A stretch of 64,000 nt of DNA from Klebsiella michiganensis (GCF_002925905.1 NZ_PRDB01000002.1:496001-560000), one strand, 5' to 3'. Positions 1 through 10,676 are shown, counted from the stretch's first letter. Notes: generated by a model from the sequence alone, not told the origin. A program made the numbers and translations.

Positions 1-1047
1 GAAGTGTATCAGCACGTGCCGGCTGATATGGGACTGGGGTCGCTGGCCGCGCGCTATCTCGGCCGCTACGGGCAGTGGGCTACCGGGTTTTGCATGCTGT
101 TTCTGCTGTACGCTCTCACCGCCGCCTATATTAGCGGCGCCGGCGAGCTGCTGGCCTCCAGCCTCAACCAGTGGCTGGACTGGCGACTGCCTCCTGCGGC
201 AGGCGTCCTGATTTTTACCGGGATCGGCGGGACGGTAGTGTGTATCGGAACCTCGCTGGTCGATCTTTTTAACCGCTTTCTGTTCAGCGCAAAAATTATC
301 TTTCTCGCCATTATGCTGGCTCTGCTGCTGCCGCATATTCACCAGGTAAATTTACTGACGCTGCCGCTACAGCAGGGACTGGCTCTGTCAGCGATTCCGG
401 TGATTTTTACTTCGTTTGGTTTTCACGGCAGCATACCCAGTATTGTGAGCTATCTGGGCGGGGATATTCGCAAGCTGCGTCGGGTATTTGTCATCGGGAG
501 CTTTATTCCCCTGGTCGCCTATATTTTCTGGCAGCTGGCGACGCTCGGCAGCATTGACTCTCCCGTCTTTACCGCGCTGCTGGCAAAAAATGCCGGGCTT
601 AACGGGCTGCTGGAAGCTATCCGCGAAGTGGTCGCCTCACCGCACGTTGAGCTGGCGGTGCATCTGTTTGCCGATCTGGCGCTGGCGACGTCATTTCTCG
701 GCGTGGCGCTTGGGTTATTCGACTATCTGGCCGATCTGTTTCAACGCCAGAACAGCGCCGGTGGACGGATACAGAGCGGCCTGATTACCTTTTTGCCCCC
801 GCTGGCGTTCGCGCTATTTTATCCGCGTGGCTTCGTGATGGCGTTAGGCTATGCGGGCGTCGCGCTGGCCGTGCTGGCGCTCATGCTGCCTGCGCTGCTG
901 GTCATGAAGAGCCGCAAACAGCATCCTGATGCAGCATGGCGGGTCGCGGGAGGCTCAGCGGCGCTGTGGCTCGTCCTGCTCTGCGGGATCGGCATCGTCG
1001 CGATCCAGTTTGCGATTGTCGCAGGCTTGCTGCCCGCGGTAGGGTAA
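1..1047 (+). CDS. tyrP: Tyrosine-specific permease TyrP, C-terminal part
   Basis: The reading frame is already open at base 1, so the start lies outside the window; 348 codons remain of a family usually about 400 residues long. The protein is almost entirely hydrophobic with eight or so membrane segments separated by short loops, typical of the hydroxy/aromatic amino acid permease family (TyrP, Mtr, TnaB). In that family TyrP imports tyrosine with protons across the inner membrane. Identification rests on the residues seen and on the position next to yecA and the gly-cys-leu tRNA operon, as in E. coli. A bidirectional terminator follows the stop codon. Confidence 0.9.
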   Translation, partial: EVYQHVPADMGLGSLAARYLGRYGQWATGFCMLFLLYALTAAYISGAGELLASSLNQWLDWRLPPAAGVLIFTGIGGTVVCIGTSLVDLFNRFLFSAKIIFLAIMLALLLPHIHQVNLLTLPLQQGLALSAIPVIFTSFGFHGSIPSIVSYLGGDIRKLRRVFVIGSFIPLVAYIFWQLATLGSIDSPVFTALLAKNAGLNGLLEAIREVVASPHVELAVHLFADLALATSFLGVALGLFDYLADLFQRQNSAGGRIQSGLITFLPPLAFALFYPRGFVMALGYAGVALAVLALMLPALLVMKSRKQHPDAAWRVAGGSAALWLVLLCGIGIVAIQFAIVAGLLPAVG

Positions 1048-1078
1048 AAAGAAGGGGCCATATTGGCCCCTTCTTTTA
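1046..1078. terminator. Bidirectional terminator between tyrP and yecA
   Basis: Perfect stem GAAGGGGCCA / TGGCCCCTTC around a short ATAT-type loop, with an A run before and a T-rich run after it, so it can stop transcription from both convergent genes. Confidence 0.85.
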
Positions 1079-1744
1079 TTTGGCTAAACAGCACTGCTTA
1101 TATTTCTTACCGCTGCCGCACGGGCAAGGATCGTTGCGCCCCACCTTCGCCTCATTCCGGATGGGCTGCTGAACTTCCGCCGGCTGCGCGTGCTCAGTCC
1201 AGTAGTTATAAAGCGCCAGGGCGGCAGGACGAATTCGCTCAACGCTGGCGACAAACTCTTCCGCGGATAATTCATCAAGCGCCTCAAATCGCTCCTCGGT
1301 ACCGTGCAGGGCAATCACGTCCAGCTCCGCCTGCAGCTCAGCCGGCAACGCGGACCAGTCGCTCAGCCCCACCCCGCGCATATAGCCGAAGCACCACTCT
1401 TCAACAATCGTGAGTTCCTGCCCTTCCTCTTCGCGGCTGCCGAACATCGGTTCGAACTGTTCGGGATAATCGCTCAAGCGCTCGGCGATATCGCTCATTT
1501 GCTGCAGCGTCAGGTTCACAAAACGATCCCGCTCGCGATCGTTGGCCCAGCGCGGCACGTTATCCGCTCCGCCCCAGATAGCAAGCAGCCACTGCGCGGG
1601 TTCAATCTCCGTCGGCCCGGAGAGAATGGCCGTCAGCAGCCCATCAAGCTCGGCAACGTCCATGATGGTGCCTTCTACCGCGTATTTCGACAGGATATCG
1701 TCCAGCCATTCAACTTCGCTTTCGTTCAGGGGTCCAGTTTTCAT
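1076..1744 (-). CDS. yecA: YecA, UPF0149 family protein with SEC-C metal-binding tail
   Basis: A 222-residue cytoplasmic protein. An N-terminal UPF0149 domain (about residues 1-170) is followed by a C-terminal SEC-C motif, [18 protein letters not shown], the same cysteine-rich zinc site found at the end of SecA. E. coli YecA of nearly the same length binds ribosomes and metal through this tail; its exact role is unsettled. The start at MKTGPL was chosen because it matches the known E. coli start and has a GAG element upstream; an ATG four codons earlier is also in frame. It is convergent with tyrP and shares its terminator. Confidence 0.92.
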   Translation of the reverse strand: MKTGPLNESEVEWLDDILSKYAVEGTIMDVAELDGLLTAILSGPTEIEPAQWLLAIWGGADNVPRWANDRERDRFVNLTLQQMSDIAERLSDYPEQFEPMFGSREEEGQELTIVEEWCFGYMRGVGLSDWSALPAELQAELDVIALHGTEERFEALDELSAEEFVASVERIRPAALALYNYWTEHAQPAEVQQPIRNEAKVGRNDPCPCGSGKKYKQCCLAK

Positions 1745-1810
1745 AAACAGGCTCATCGTCGTAAAAAATGGCGCTTACAGTAGCGGAAATAGCGAGAGAA
1801 AACCACCCGG

Positions 1811-2698
1811 CTACTCAAGGTTCAGGCTGCGCAGCGTCTCAGCAATCTCACGAAAGGCATCCGGCGAAAGCGGTAGCAGGGGACGCGGCAAACAATCCTC
1901 ACCGCACAGACCGAGGATCGTCGCCGCTGCGGCAGTGACCCGCAGGCTTCCACCATACTTCCTGTAGAGCGTCCACAGCGGCTCCAGCCTGGCGCTTATT
2001 GCCTCCGCCCGCTGAGCCTCCCCCCGCGTCGCGGCCGCCGTCAGCTCTTTGGCGACGTGCGGGAACAGGCCGCCGCACACCGAATACCAGACTTCGCAGC
2101 CGGCGTTCAGGCCATCGGCCGCGCAGGCGTCTCCGCTAATCCCGATCGTCACCTCAGCCGGTAGCTGCCGCCGCAGGCTCTGAACGCGCCGTGCGACGTC
2201 ATTTTTAGCGGGGCCCGGTATTTTAATTGAGGCGATACCCGGCAGCGCAGCGATCGCGCCTTTAAGCGTATCCGAGGTCGTCACATGCGTGGTCACGGGG
2301 TTATCGTAAACGCAGACGGGCACGGAGACTTCGCGGGTGACGGTCTGGTAAAAAGCCAAAATCTCCTCTTCCGTCAGGGGCTGATAGGCGATTGCCGGCA
2401 GGAGCAGCGCATTGGCGCCAGCCCGCTGCGCATCCTCTGCCAGACGAAGGACCCGATCGGTCCCCAACGCGCCGATCCCTGCCATAAGCGGCACCGCTCC
2501 GGCATGCGATTTGGCCTGTCGGATAACCTGCATTCTCTGCTCGCGGCTGAGCCAGGCATAGCTTCCCGTGGAACCGAGCACGCCGAGAGCATCGACGGCA
2601 GAGTCGGCGAGGCGAGTGACAATCCGGGCAAAAGCGGTTTCATCAACGCCATGCTGATGTAACGGAGTCAGAGGAAAAGCGCAGAGGCCAGTAAACAT
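1811..2698 (-). CDS. Dihydrodipicolinate synthase family aldolase
   Basis: A 295-residue DapA/NanA-type class I aldolase. The Schiff-base lysine is visible at about residue 159 (SIKIPG) and the catalytic tyrosine at about 131 (VYDNP). The substrate-binding loop reads GSTGS (42-46) instead of the GTTGE of true DapA, so the enzyme more likely acts on another 2-oxo acid aldol than on the lysine pathway; the substrate cannot be named. A GAGG ribosome site precedes the MFTGL start; the longer in-frame extension has none. The gene is an extra between yecA and the leuZ tRNA compared with E. coli. The region upstream (2699-2826) holds its presumed promoter. Confidence 0.8.
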   Translation of the reverse strand: MFTGLCAFPLTPLHQHGVDETAFARIVTRLADSAVDALGVLGSTGSYAWLSREQRMQVIRQAKSHAGAVPLMAGIGALGTDRVLRLAEDAQRAGANALLLPAIAYQPLTEEEILAFYQTVTREVSVPVCVYDNPVTTHVTTSDTLKGAIAALPGIASIKIPGPAKNDVARRVQSLRRQLPAEVTIGISGDACAADGLNAGCEVWYSVCGGLFPHVAKELTAAATRGEAQRAEAISARLEPLWTLYRKYGGSLRVTAAAATILGLCGEDCLPRPLLPLSPDAFREIAETLRSLNLE

Positions 2699-2826
2699 TT
2701 CATCCTCACTTATTGAGATAATGATAGATTGCCGACACAGAGTAACAACAGAAGCGGGTTTTGTCCTATGACAAAAATGAATGAGGTGGGGCTGAGGTTC
2801 AAAAGCGAGGTTATGGCAATACAAAA

Positions 2827-2852
2827 ACAAAAAAACCACCCGTAGGTGGTTT
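2827..2852 (-). terminator. Terminator of the gly-cys-leu tRNA operon
   Basis: On the minus strand a stem AACCACC / GGTGGTT with a four-base loop is followed by a run of T residues, just downstream of tRNA-Leu. Confidence 0.8.
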
Positions 2853-2894
2853 CACGACACTGCTTATTGCTTTGATTATTCTGCTTTATCCCAA

Positions 2895-2981
2895 TGGTAC
2901 CCGGAGCGGGACTTGAACCCGCACAGCGCGAACGCCGAGGGATTTTAAATCCCTTGTGTCTACCGATTCCACCATCCGGGC
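2895..2981 (-). tRNA. leuZ: tRNA-Leu (anticodon TAA)
   Basis: An 87-base class II tRNA with encoded CCA end, long variable arm and anticodon TAA. It is the last of three tRNA genes in one minus-strand operon, as leuZ in E. coli. Confidence 0.97.
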
Positions 2982-2994
2982 TCGGGATAGAAAT

Positions 2995-3068
2995 TGGAGG
3001 CGCGTTCCGGAGTCGAACCGGACTAGACGGATTTGCAATCCGCTACATAACCGCTTTGCTAACGCGCC
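2995..3068 (-). tRNA. cysT: tRNA-Cys (anticodon GCA)
   Basis: A 74-base cloverleaf with encoded CCA and anticodon GCA in the middle of the tRNA operon; it is the usual single cysteine tRNA of enterobacteria. Confidence 0.97.
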
Positions 3069-3106
3069 TTAATGCTTGAACACCCGCTGATGCCGATGTT
3101 GTAAAC

Positions 3107-3182
<76 letters not shown>

Positions 3183-3333
3183 ATCATCAAGCTAATTTGC
3201 TAATTACTTGATTTTGTTATCGTCTGTCAGACAGTGCTGCCGTTCGATGCGTTGCATTCTACTTACCTGGCGCAATGAGTCAACGATATTTTTTAAAACC
3301 TTGTGTTGTTTGCTGAAAATTGCGCCGAAACGA

Positions 3334-3882
3334 TCACTGATCAAGCAAATCGCCGCGCGCCGCGTTCAAATACTGCAGCATGGACCACAGCGTCAGCACC
3401 GCCGCCACGAGGAACAGACCAATCCCCGCCCATTCAACCCAGATATTTGGGCGCCACAGCATCCACACCAGCGCGGCCATTTGCGCCGTGGTTTTGACTT
3501 TGCCTATCCATGACACCGCCACGCTGCTGCGCTTGCCCAGTTCGGCCATCCACTCGCGCAGCGCGGAGATAATAATTTCACGCGCGATCATGGTGGCGGC
3601 CGGTAACGTCACCCACCAGGTATGGTAATGCTCGGCAACCAGTACCATCGCAATAGCCACCATGACTTTATCCGCGACCGGATCGAGGAAAGCGCCGAAA
3701 CGCGTGCTCTGATTCCAGCGACGCGCCAGATAACCATCAAACCAGTCGGTCACCGCTGCGACGAAGAAAATTAGCGCACAGGCAAAAGGGGCCCAGGTAA
3801 ACGGCAGATAAAACGCCAGTACAAAGAACGGGATAAGAATGACGCGAAACAGAGTAAGCAACGTAGGGATATTAAATTGCAT
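3334..3882 (-). CDS. pgsA: Phosphatidylglycerophosphate synthase
   Basis: Converts CDP-diacylglycerol and glycerol-3-phosphate to phosphatidylglycerophosphate in the inner membrane, the committed step to phosphatidylglycerol and cardiolipin. The 182-residue length equals E. coli PgsA. The CDP-alcohol phosphotransferase signature DG-x2-AR-x8-G-x3-D-x3-D is complete at about residues 49-71 (DGYLARRW...GAFLDPVAD), so the Mg-binding aspartates are present. Several membrane helices surround it. It lies between uvrC and the glyW tRNA in the conserved order and is probably read from the uvrY-uvrC transcript. Confidence 0.97.
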   Translation of the reverse strand: MQFNIPTLLTLFRVILIPFFVLAFYLPFTWAPFACALIFFVAAVTDWFDGYLARRWNQSTRFGAFLDPVADKVMVAIAMVLVAEHYHTWWVTLPAATMIAREIIISALREWMAELGKRSSVAVSWIGKVKTTAQMAALVWMLWRPNIWVEWAGIGLFLVAAVLTLWSMLQYLNAARGDLLDQ

Positions 3883-3939
3883 AGTAACGGGTAACTATCT
3901 GTTGTAAGTAAAAATTAGCCCTATGTTGCTACAGAGCCC

Positions 3940-5772
3940 CTAATGTTTCAACGAGTAGAAGATCTTTTCTGCCAGACCGTGAGATATACCCGGTACTTGC
4001 GCAATTTCTTCGACGCTGGCTTTCTGCAACCCCTGCAGACCGCCCATATATTTCAGCAGCATCTGTCGGCGTTTGGGTCCGACCCCCTCAATGGTTTCCA
4101 GCGTGCTGGTGCTTTTTACTTTTGCCCGTTTCTTACGGTGGCCGGTAATGGCGTGATCGTGCGACTCGTCGCGAATATGCTGAATCACATGCAGCGCGGG
4201 GGAGTCCGGCGGCAGACTAAAGCCCTCGCCTTCCGGTTCAAAGAATAGCGTCTCCAGGCCCGCTTTACGATCGCTGCCTTTTGCCACGCCCAATAACAGA
4301 GGGTGACTTTTATCCCACGGCACGTCCAGCTCGGCAAAAACCGTCTTCGCCTGCCCAAGCTGGCCTTTACCGCCGTCGATCAGGATAACATCGGGAATTT
4401 TACTCTCTTCTATTGCCTTACCGTAGCGACGACGCAGGACCTGATTCATCGCCGCGTAATCATCTCCCGGCGTGATGCCGGTAATATTGTAACGGCGATA
4501 CTCTGCGCGCAGCGGTCCGTTGCTATCAAAAACCACGCACGACGCCACCGTCTGTTCGCCCATCGTATGGCTGATGTCAAAGCATTCCATCCGATTGACG
4601 ACCGGAAGCTTGAGTAATGTCGCCAGCGCCCGCAAACGTTGCGTAATCGTTGAATGCTGGGAAAGCTTGGTGGTCAGCGCCGTCGCGGCGTTCGTGCGCG
4701 CCAGCTTCAGGTAACGGGCGCGATCGCCGCGGGGTTTGGTCTGTACGTTAACCCGGCGCCCGGCCAGCTCTGAGAGCGAATCCGCCAGCAGGGTTTTGTC
4801 GCCCAGGTTAAAATCCAGCAGGATCTCGCCCGGCAGCGTCCGCATCTGGCTGCCCTGCAAATAGAACTGTCCGACAAAGGTTTCCACCACTTCACCGAGT
4901 TCGGTGCCATTCGGCACTTTGGGGAAATAGCTGCGGCTACCAAGGACTTTACCCTGGCGGATAAACAGCACGTGGACGCACGCCATGCCGGCATCAAACG
5001 AGACGCCGATAACATCCAGATCGTCACCGGTATTGGAGACGAACTGTTTCTCCGTTACCCGACGTACGGCCTGAATCTGGTCGCGGATCCGCGCTGCCTC
5101 TTCAAATTCCAGCGCCTGGCTGGCCTTTTCCATGCGGGCAATCAGCTGAGTCAGTACCTGATCGTCTTTGCCCGCCAGGAACAGGCGCACGTAGTCGACC
5201 TGCTGGGCATACTCTTCCTCGCTCACCAGTCCGGCAACGCACGGCCCCAGACAGCGGCCAATTTGATACTGCAGGCAAGGCCGCGAACGGTTGCGATAGA
5301 CGCTGTTCTCACACTGGCGGATAGGGAAGATTTTTTGCAGCAGCGCTAACGTCTCGCGAACCGCGTAGCCGTTGGGGAACGGGCCAAAATATTCGCCTTT
5401 CGCATGCTTCGCCCCACGATGCGTCGCCAGGCGAGGATGCGTATCGCCGCTAAGGAAAATAAAGGGATAGGATTTATCATCGCGCAGCAGCACGTTGTAA
5501 CGCGGCTGGTATAGCTTGATGTAATTATGCTCAAGCAGCAGCGCTTCCGTTTCGGTGTGGGTCACGGTAACGTCAATCTGGGCGATAAGCGCCACCAGCG
5601 CTTCGGTTTTACGCGAAGCCAGGTTGCTGCGAAAATAGCTGCTCAGCCGCTTTTTCAGGTCTTTCGCTTTGCCTACATAGATAACAGTACCGCCAGCGTC
5701 ATACATACGATAGACGCCCGGCTGGCTGGTTACTGTTTTCAGGAAAGCTTTTGCATCAAAAACATCACTCAC
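3940..5772 (-). CDS. uvrC: UvrABC excinuclease subunit C
   Basis: Makes the two incisions around DNA lesions in nucleotide excision repair after recruitment by UvrB. Reading from the GTG codon gives 610 residues, the exact E. coli length. The N-terminal GIY-YIG nuclease domain (about 15-95), the UvrB-contact UVR motif (around 205-240), the RNase H-like C-terminal nuclease (MECFDISH near 400, later DGGKGQ) and a helix-hairpin-helix pair at the end are all visible. The GTG start was chosen because it overlaps the uvrY stop (GTGA), indicating translational coupling; a longer frame with an upstream ATG lies inside uvrY. Confidence 0.96.
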   Translation of the reverse strand: MSDVFDAKAFLKTVTSQPGVYRMYDAGGTVIYVGKAKDLKKRLSSYFRSNLASRKTEALVALIAQIDVTVTHTETEALLLEHNYIKLYQPRYNVLLRDDKSYPFIFLSGDTHPRLATHRGAKHAKGEYFGPFPNGYAVRETLALLQKIFPIRQCENSVYRNRSRPCLQYQIGRCLGPCVAGLVSEEEYAQQVDYVRLFLAGKDDQVLTQLIARMEKASQALEFEEAARIRDQIQAVRRVTEKQFVSNTGDDLDVIGVSFDAGMACVHVLFIRQGKVLGSRSYFPKVPNGTELGEVVETFVGQFYLQGSQMRTLPGEILLDFNLGDKTLLADSLSELAGRRVNVQTKPRGDRARYLKLARTNAATALTTKLSQHSTITQRLRALATLLKLPVVNRMECFDISHTMGEQTVASCVVFDSNGPLRAEYRRYNITGITPGDDYAAMNQVLRRRYGKAIEESKIPDVILIDGGKGQLGQAKTVFAELDVPWDKSHPLLLGVAKGSDRKAGLETLFFEPEGEGFSLPPDSPALHVIQHIRDESHDHAITGHRKKRAKVKSTSTLETIEGVGPKRRQMLLKYMGGLQGLQKASVEEIAQVPGISHGLAEKIFYSLKH

Positions 5773-6425
5773 TGACTTGCTAACGACTCCGCATTGCACA
5801 GGCCATGGCGAATTGCCAGGTGCGTCAGCTCCACATCGCCGTGTATGTTCAGTTTACTGAACATACGATAGCGGTAGCTGTTCACGGTCTTGGGACTCAG
5901 ATTCAACTGCTCTGAGATCTCGTTGACCTTCTGACCTTTAGTAATCATTAGCATAATCTGCAATTCTCGCTCAGACAAACTGGCAAACGGCGACTCCGCC
6001 TTCTCCGGTTCAATCTGGCTTAGCGCCATCTGCTGGGCGATATCAGAGGCGATATAACGCTGACCCGATGCCACGCAGCGAATCGCATTCACAACCTCCT
6101 GCGGCGCGGCGCCTTTACTGAGGTAGCCAGCAGCCCCGGCCTGCATGACTTTCGCCGGCAGCGGATTTTCCGTATGCACGGTCAGCATTATCACTTTGGC
6201 ATCAGCAACGGAACGGGCAATTTTTCGCGTAGCCTCAAGGCCGCCGATACCCGGCATGTTCATATCCATCAGGACTACATCAACGGGATTCGCGCGGCAC
6301 CATTTCACGGCATCCTCACCGCAGCAGGCCTCGCCGGCAACTTTAATCCCTTTTATATCTTCCAGAATGCGTCGTATCCCTGCGCGCACCAGTTCGTGGT
6401 CATCAACAAGAAGGACGTTGATCAA
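5769..6425 (-). CDS. uvrY: BarA/UvrY response regulator
   Basis: Response regulator that, phosphorylated by BarA, activates the CsrB/CsrC small RNAs and so switches carbon and virulence control. The 218 residues comprise a receiver domain with the acceptor aspartate at residue 54 (VVLMD) and acidic pocket at 8-9, and a LuxR/NarL helix-turn-helix (about 145-210). The start is a TTG codon, chosen because it gives the exact family length and is preceded nine bases upstream by GGAG; the open frame extends further but without homology. It overlaps uvrC by four bases. Confidence 0.95.
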   Translation of the reverse strand: MINVLLVDDHELVRAGIRRILEDIKGIKVAGEACCGEDAVKWCRANPVDVVLMDMNMPGIGGLEATRKIARSVADAKVIMLTVHTENPLPAKVMQAGAAGYLSKGAAPQEVVNAIRCVASGQRYIASDIAQQMALSQIEPEKAESPFASLSERELQIMLMITKGQKVNEISEQLNLSPKTVNSYRYRMFSKLNIHGDVELTHLAIRHGLCNAESLASQ

Positions 6426-6888
6426 AGGAATATTCTCCAGAATTAGGGATAACGCTACTGATAGCTTATCTCCCACATATTACCGGGTTTTAACCTAATT
6501 TTGAAAGCCAAAAAATGTGCTGGGAAAGATTTCTTGCGCAATTATGGAAATTTGTCTGCACACCCGCTGGAAAGCCATACATAACATAGAGTTGTACAAC
6601 AGTTACTTTTTAACATTCATCATACAGATTACGTAAAAACACAACACATTGCGTAGGCGATAAATATGTACCTGAATATGTAACAATTATTAACACGAAC
6701 ACGGGGCGTACGAAAAAATTAACACGCTTAGATCTCATGAATACGTATTATTCAGTCAATTAAATCATTCACCACTCGGATGAAAGAACAGAAATCAAGC
6801 ACTCCTTTTTTTTCCTTTGCTTGTGGTATACTGCGCCGCCTTCACTTTTAGTCATGCGCAATTGCGCAGAAAGCAATCGAGGATATAG
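6426..6888. other. Intergenic region uvrY / yecF
   Basis: About 460 bases with high AT content and no convincing reading frame. It must carry the divergent promoters of uvrY and yecF; only the yecF extended -10 element could be assigned. Confidence 0.6.
6824..6832 (+). promoter_or_regulatory. Probable extended -10 promoter of yecF
   Basis: TGG followed by TATACT about 57 bases before the yecF start fits an extended -10 (TGn-TATAAT) element; no good -35 is seen, which is usual for this class. Confidence 0.5.
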
Positions 6889-7113
6889 ATGAGCACTCCA
6901 GATTTTTCCACTGCGGAAAATAACCAAGAACTGGCACAGGAAGTTTCGTGTCTGAAAGCAATGATAACGCTGATGCTGCAGGCCATGGGTCAGGCTGATG
7001 CAGGCCGCGTGATTATTAAAATGGAAAAACAAATCGCGCAGATGGAAGATGAGGCTCAGGCTGCCGTATTCTCCAGCACCGTTAAGCAAATTAAGCAGGC
7101 ATATCGTCAGTAA
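6889..7113 (+). CDS. yecF: YecF, DUF2594 family protein
   Basis: A 74-residue soluble, strongly helical protein with heptad-like spacing, matching YecF of E. coli in length and position between uvrY and sdiA. A GAGG element precedes the ATG. No function is established for the family. Downstream, at 7121-7150, the arms CCGGCTG and CAGCCGG form a weak hairpin shared with convergent sdiA. Confidence 0.9.
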   Translation: MSTPDFSTAENNQELAQEVSCLKAMITLMLQAMGQADAGRVIIKMEKQIAQMEDEAQAAVFSSTVKQIKQAYRQ

Positions 7114-7180
7114 TCAATTACCGGCTGAAGGTATTACTAACAGCCGGTCTTACGTCTGGCACGCAGAACAACACATGAGA

Positions 7181-7903
7181 TCAAATTAGGCCCGTCGCTA
7201 CGGCATAGCAGGCAATTTGGGTTTTGTTTGGCGCGTTGAATTTTCGCTGCATATTTTTCTGATGGAAATTGACGGTATTTTCTGAGATAGACAGAATCAT
7301 TGCCACCTCAGCCGAGGTTTTCCCTTCCGCCGTCCATTTCAAAATCTCCAGTTCACGTCGACTAAATTTCATTTCCGGCGGCATAACCATCTCGTCCTCC
7401 AGGCGCAAAAGCGTCAGCAGGCTCAATTCGGTTAGCGTTCTTAAGCGCATCTCCAGTTCATCTTCCGCAAAGGGTCCCTGGCTATGGCTGGTTCCTGAAA
7501 CGGATAAGAATCCCTGAGCATGGTTCGGCAGCGTCAGGCACTGCGTGACGCCCTTGCGTAATCCATGGTCGCGCGCGCCGTCCCATAATTCCGGTGTATC
7601 ATGGAATAGCTTGTCGTTCCATGGCAGATGCCCACGAAGGAAATTCTCCTTGCGCAGCACCGGGTCGATCGCGAGATAATTCTCGGCTTGATAATGCGCC
7701 ATCCAGGCCTGAGGATAGGTCGATTGCAGCGTCACCCTGGGCCGAGTAAAAGGCACGGGATGCCGTACGCAGAGTGCGAAGTAGTCATATTCCAGCCCTT
7801 TTGCTTCCTGCTGCAGAAGATGATAAACCCCCTCGCCTGCAGAAACGGACTGAAATTGTTGCAGCATTTCCCGCCGCCAGCTGAAAAAATCATTGTCCCT
7901 CAT
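7181..7903 (-). CDS. sdiA: LuxR-family quorum-sensing receptor SdiA
   Basis: A 240-residue solo LuxR: an N-terminal autoinducer-binding domain (about 20-165) and a C-terminal LuxR helix-turn-helix (about 175-235, with SRRELEILKWTAEGKT). No luxI-type synthase lies nearby, in line with SdiA listening to N-acyl homoserine lactones of other bacteria. The MRDNDF start gives exactly the E. coli length; the longer open frame extends into AT-rich leader sequence. It stands between yecF and the cystine importer as in E. coli. Confidence 0.95.
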   Translation of the reverse strand: MRDNDFFSWRREMLQQFQSVSAGEGVYHLLQQEAKGLEYDYFALCVRHPVPFTRPRVTLQSTYPQAWMAHYQAENYLAIDPVLRKENFLRGHLPWNDKLFHDTPELWDGARDHGLRKGVTQCLTLPNHAQGFLSVSGTSHSQGPFAEDELEMRLRTLTELSLLTLLRLEDEMVMPPEMKFSRRELEILKWTAEGKTSAEVAMILSISENTVNFHQKNMQRKFNAPNKTQIACYAVATGLI

Positions 7904-8204
7904 AACTAACCAAATAACTCCTGAGTGATAATCATTATTATAAATACATAAAACTAACACATAAATCCTGCTTATATGTATAAAAAATGGCAGCCACCGC
8001 ATTTATTAGACTACGTCCGGCGAAAGTACCGGATACGTTAAAAAAATTATGCCAATTGATGTGGCACAAAACCTTGACAGATGTATCGTCGTTGCTTATG
8101 ACCACCATCCGGACATGCTTTTTTTGCTGATAAACCGGTTATTCAGCGCTGCCCGGCCGCATCCGTCAGCACAAGCCTGAGCGAATGCGGCCGGCGCGGG
8201 GCGA
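7904..8204. other. Intergenic region sdiA / tcyN
   Basis: About 300 bases. It holds the sdiA promoter side, AT-rich, and the long palindrome described separately; no other gene is seen. Confidence 0.6.
8153..8194. repeat. REP-like palindrome downstream of tcyN
   Basis: Perfect 10-base arms CCGGCCGCAT and ATGCGGCCGG separated by 22 bases. There is no T run, so it looks like a REP-type element stabilising the mRNA end more than an intrinsic terminator. Confidence 0.55.
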
Positions 8205-8957
8205 TTACTGCATCAGGAATTTTTCGAGGAACTGGCGGGTACGCGCGTGCTGAGGATTGGCAAACAGCGCTTTTGCTTCACCCTGTTCAACGATACGCCC
8301 CTGATCCATAAAAATAGCGCGGTCCGCCACGTCGCGGGCAAAGCTCATCTCATGGGTCACGATCACCATCGTGCGCCTCTCCTGCGCCAGCTGGCGAATG
8401 GTATTGAGTACCTCCCCTACCAGTTCAGGATCTAATGCCGACGTTGGCTCATCAAACAGAATGACATCCGGACGCATCGCCAGCGCGCGAGCAATCGCCA
8501 CGCGCTGCTGCTGCCCGCCGGACAAACGACGCGGGTAGCTATTTTCTTTACCGGTAAGCCCAACTTTCGTCAGCAGTTCACGCGCCCGGGCGATGGATTC
8601 ATTTTTATCCTCCCCTTTAACGATGACCGGCCCTTCGATAATGTTTTCCATCACCGTACGGTGGGGGAAAAGATTAAAATTCTGAAACACAAAGCCCACG
8701 TGCTGACGCAGGCGGCGAATGGCCGTTTTTTGCTGGTTGATGCTGCGCCCGGCATCGATCGTCACGTCGCCTACGCGAATCGTGCCGCTTTCCGGCTGCT
8801 CCAGGAGATTAATACTGCGCAGCAGCGTCGTTTTCCCCGAACCGCTGGGACCGATAATCGCCACCACTTCCCCTTGTTGAACCTCAAGGTCGATACCATG
8901 AAGCACCGTCTGGCCATGGAATTTTTTCACCAGGTTTTTGACTTCAATCGCACTCAT
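8205..8957 (-). CDS. tcyN: L-cystine ABC transporter, ATP-binding protein
   Basis: ATPase of the TcyJLN importer for L-cystine and related disulfides. The 250 residues carry Walker A GPSGSGKTT (36-44), the signature LSGGQQQR, Walker B ending ILFDEPTSALDPE and the switch histidine (VTHE). Its start overlaps the tcyL stop by four bases (ATGA), so the two are translationally coupled. Formerly yecC. Last gene of the dcyD-tcyL-tcyN run. Confidence 0.95.
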   Translation of the reverse strand: MSAIEVKNLVKKFHGQTVLHGIDLEVQQGEVVAIIGPSGSGKTTLLRSINLLEQPESGTIRVGDVTIDAGRSINQQKTAIRRLRQHVGFVFQNFNLFPHRTVMENIIEGPVIVKGEDKNESIARARELLTKVGLTGKENSYPRRLSGGQQQRVAIARALAMRPDVILFDEPTSALDPELVGEVLNTIRQLAQERRTMVIVTHEMSFARDVADRAIFMDQGRIVEQGEAKALFANPQHARTRQFLEKFLMQ

Positions 8958-9622
8958 TTTGGATCTCGCTCCTGGCGGTTCAGCTGATTTTCAAAATAGT
9001 TTTGCAGCGTGGAAAGCACCGTTGCCATTACCCAGTAGATAAGCGAAGCGGCCAGGTACATGGTGAATACCTCCAGCGTCCGGGAGGTGATCAGCTGAGC
9101 CTGACGGAACAGTTCTGGCACCTGGATAGTTGCCGCCAGCGAGGTATCTTTCACCAGGCTGATAAAACTGTTGGAAAGCGGCGGTAACGCCACGCGCGCG
9201 GCCTGAGGAAGAATCGCGCGGCGCATAGCCTGCCAGCGCGTCATACCGATACTCGCCGCGGCCTCCCACTGCCCTTTATCAATGGAGGCAATCGCTGCGC
9301 GCAGCGTTTCCGCCGCGTAGGCCGCCGTGTTTAAAGACAGGCCGATCATCGCCGCGGGAATAGGATCCAGCTCAATGCCGAACTGCGGCAAGCCGTAATA
9401 GATCATAAACAGCTGCGCAATCAGCGGCGTTCCGCGAAAGATGGAGATGTACATCCGCGCCAGCCATTTAATCGGCCAGACGGGCGACATGCGCATCAGC
9501 GCCAGAATAAACCCCAGCACGAGGCCAAAAAACATGCCGCCGATGCTGAGCTGTAGCGTAAATACCGCGCCCTTCAGCAGAAAAGGCGCGGAATCAATAA
9601 CCAGTTGGATACTCTCTTGCAT
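8954..9622 (-). CDS. tcyL: L-cystine ABC transporter, permease
   Basis: A 222-residue polar amino acid permease (HisM/GlnP type) with about five membrane helices and the EAA loop (WEAAASIGMTRWQAMRRAIL) that docks to the ATPase TcyN. Formerly yecS. It starts 15 bases after dcyD ends and overlaps tcyN. Confidence 0.95.
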   Translation of the reverse strand: MQESIQLVIDSAPFLLKGAVFTLQLSIGGMFFGLVLGFILALMRMSPVWPIKWLARMYISIFRGTPLIAQLFMIYYGLPQFGIELDPIPAAMIGLSLNTAAYAAETLRAAIASIDKGQWEAAASIGMTRWQAMRRAILPQAARVALPPLSNSFISLVKDTSLAATIQVPELFRQAQLITSRTLEVFTMYLAASLIYWVMATVLSTLQNYFENQLNRQERDPK

Positions 9623-9637
9623 TCTATGTGTTCTGCA

Positions 9638-10624
9638 TTAGATATGAGGATGATAGGCGAACAGCGCAGGCGCGCCGCCGGTGTGAACAAACAGTATTGG
9701 GCCTTCATCCTTAAAGCGCTTCTGGCTGATACCATCAATCAATCCGGCCATCGCCTTCCCGGTATACACCGGATCCAGCAGGATACCTTCCAGCTGCGCC
9801 AGCAGCTTCACCGCCGCCATCCCTTCGTCGTTCGGTATTCCGTAACCCGGCGCAAAGTACTCATCCCACAGCTGAATACCGGCCTTTGCCTCCAGTTCCA
9901 GGCTATTTGCCACCGCCTGCTGCAGCGCAGCCACTTTTGGCAGCTGGTCAGCCACGCTGCGCGATACGGTCACGCCGATAAGCTCGGCATTGGGCATCAG
10001 TTGCTCCAGTCCCACGGCGAGGCCGGCATGCGTACCGGCGCTGCCGGAGGCGACGACCACGGAGGAGAGCTCGACCGCCCCTTCGCACTGCTGGGCAATT
10101 TCCAGCGCGCTCTCCACATAGCCCAGCGCGCCCAGCGCGTTCGAACCGCCAACCGGAATCACGTACGGACGATAGCCCTGAGCTTCAATGCGGATCGCCA
10201 GCGCTTCCAGCTGAGCATTAGGATCGGTCAGCGCGTCGCACATTTCGACCTGAGTATTAAACAGGTCAAGCAGCAGTCGGTTACCGTTGGTCAGGTAGTT
10301 CTCAGCCCGGGTTCCCATTGGATTCTCCAGCAGCGCCACGCAGTGCAGGCCCAGCTTAGCCGCCACCGCCGCCGTCTGGCGCACATGGTTGGACTGGATA
10401 GCTCCTGCGGTAATCAGGGTATCCGCCCCTTCTCGCAGCGCATCGGCAGCCAGAAATTCAAGCTTACGTAGCTTGTTGCCCCCCATCGCAAGCGGGGTCA
10501 CATCATCGCGCTTGATAAAAATTTCGCGGCCAAGGTAATCGGACAAGCGCGGCAGATATTCCAGCGGCGTCGGCGCGCCAATCAGTTCCAGACGCGGGAA
10601 TAGGGTTAAATTTTGCAGTGACAT
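9638..10624 (-). CDS. dcyD: D-cysteine desulfhydrase
   Basis: PLP enzyme that degrades D-cysteine to pyruvate, sulfide and ammonia; it belongs to the ACC deaminase fold. 328 residues as in E. coli. The PLP lysine is K51 in the motif [11 protein letters not shown], and the phosphate-binding glycine-rich loop SGSAGTHAG is present. An AGGAGG-like site (read as aggaggtctt before the ATG) supports the start. Placed inside the cystine transporter operon, it lets imported cystine of either configuration be used as a sulfur source or detoxified. Confidence 0.95.
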   Translation of the reverse strand: MSLQNLTLFPRLELIGAPTPLEYLPRLSDYLGREIFIKRDDVTPLAMGGNKLRKLEFLAADALREGADTLITAGAIQSNHVRQTAAVAAKLGLHCVALLENPMGTRAENYLTNGNRLLLDLFNTQVEMCDALTDPNAQLEALAIRIEAQGYRPYVIPVGGSNALGALGYVESALEIAQQCEGAVELSSVVVASGSAGTHAGLAVGLEQLMPNAELIGVTVSRSVADQLPKVAALQQAVANSLELEAKAGIQLWDEYFAPGYGIPNDEGMAAVKLLAQLEGILLDPVYTGKAMAGLIDGISQKRFKDEGPILFVHTGGAPALFAYHPHI

Positions 10625-10676
10625 AAGACCTCCTGACTGAATTATCCTTGATTATGCACGCTGTGACGCACGAAAT

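Noticed and set aside
9605..10471. 288-codon plus-strand frame opposite dcyD.
   Set aside because: Antisense shadow of dcyD, which has catalytic residues and synteny; composition is rich in Arg, His and Gln as expected of a shadow.
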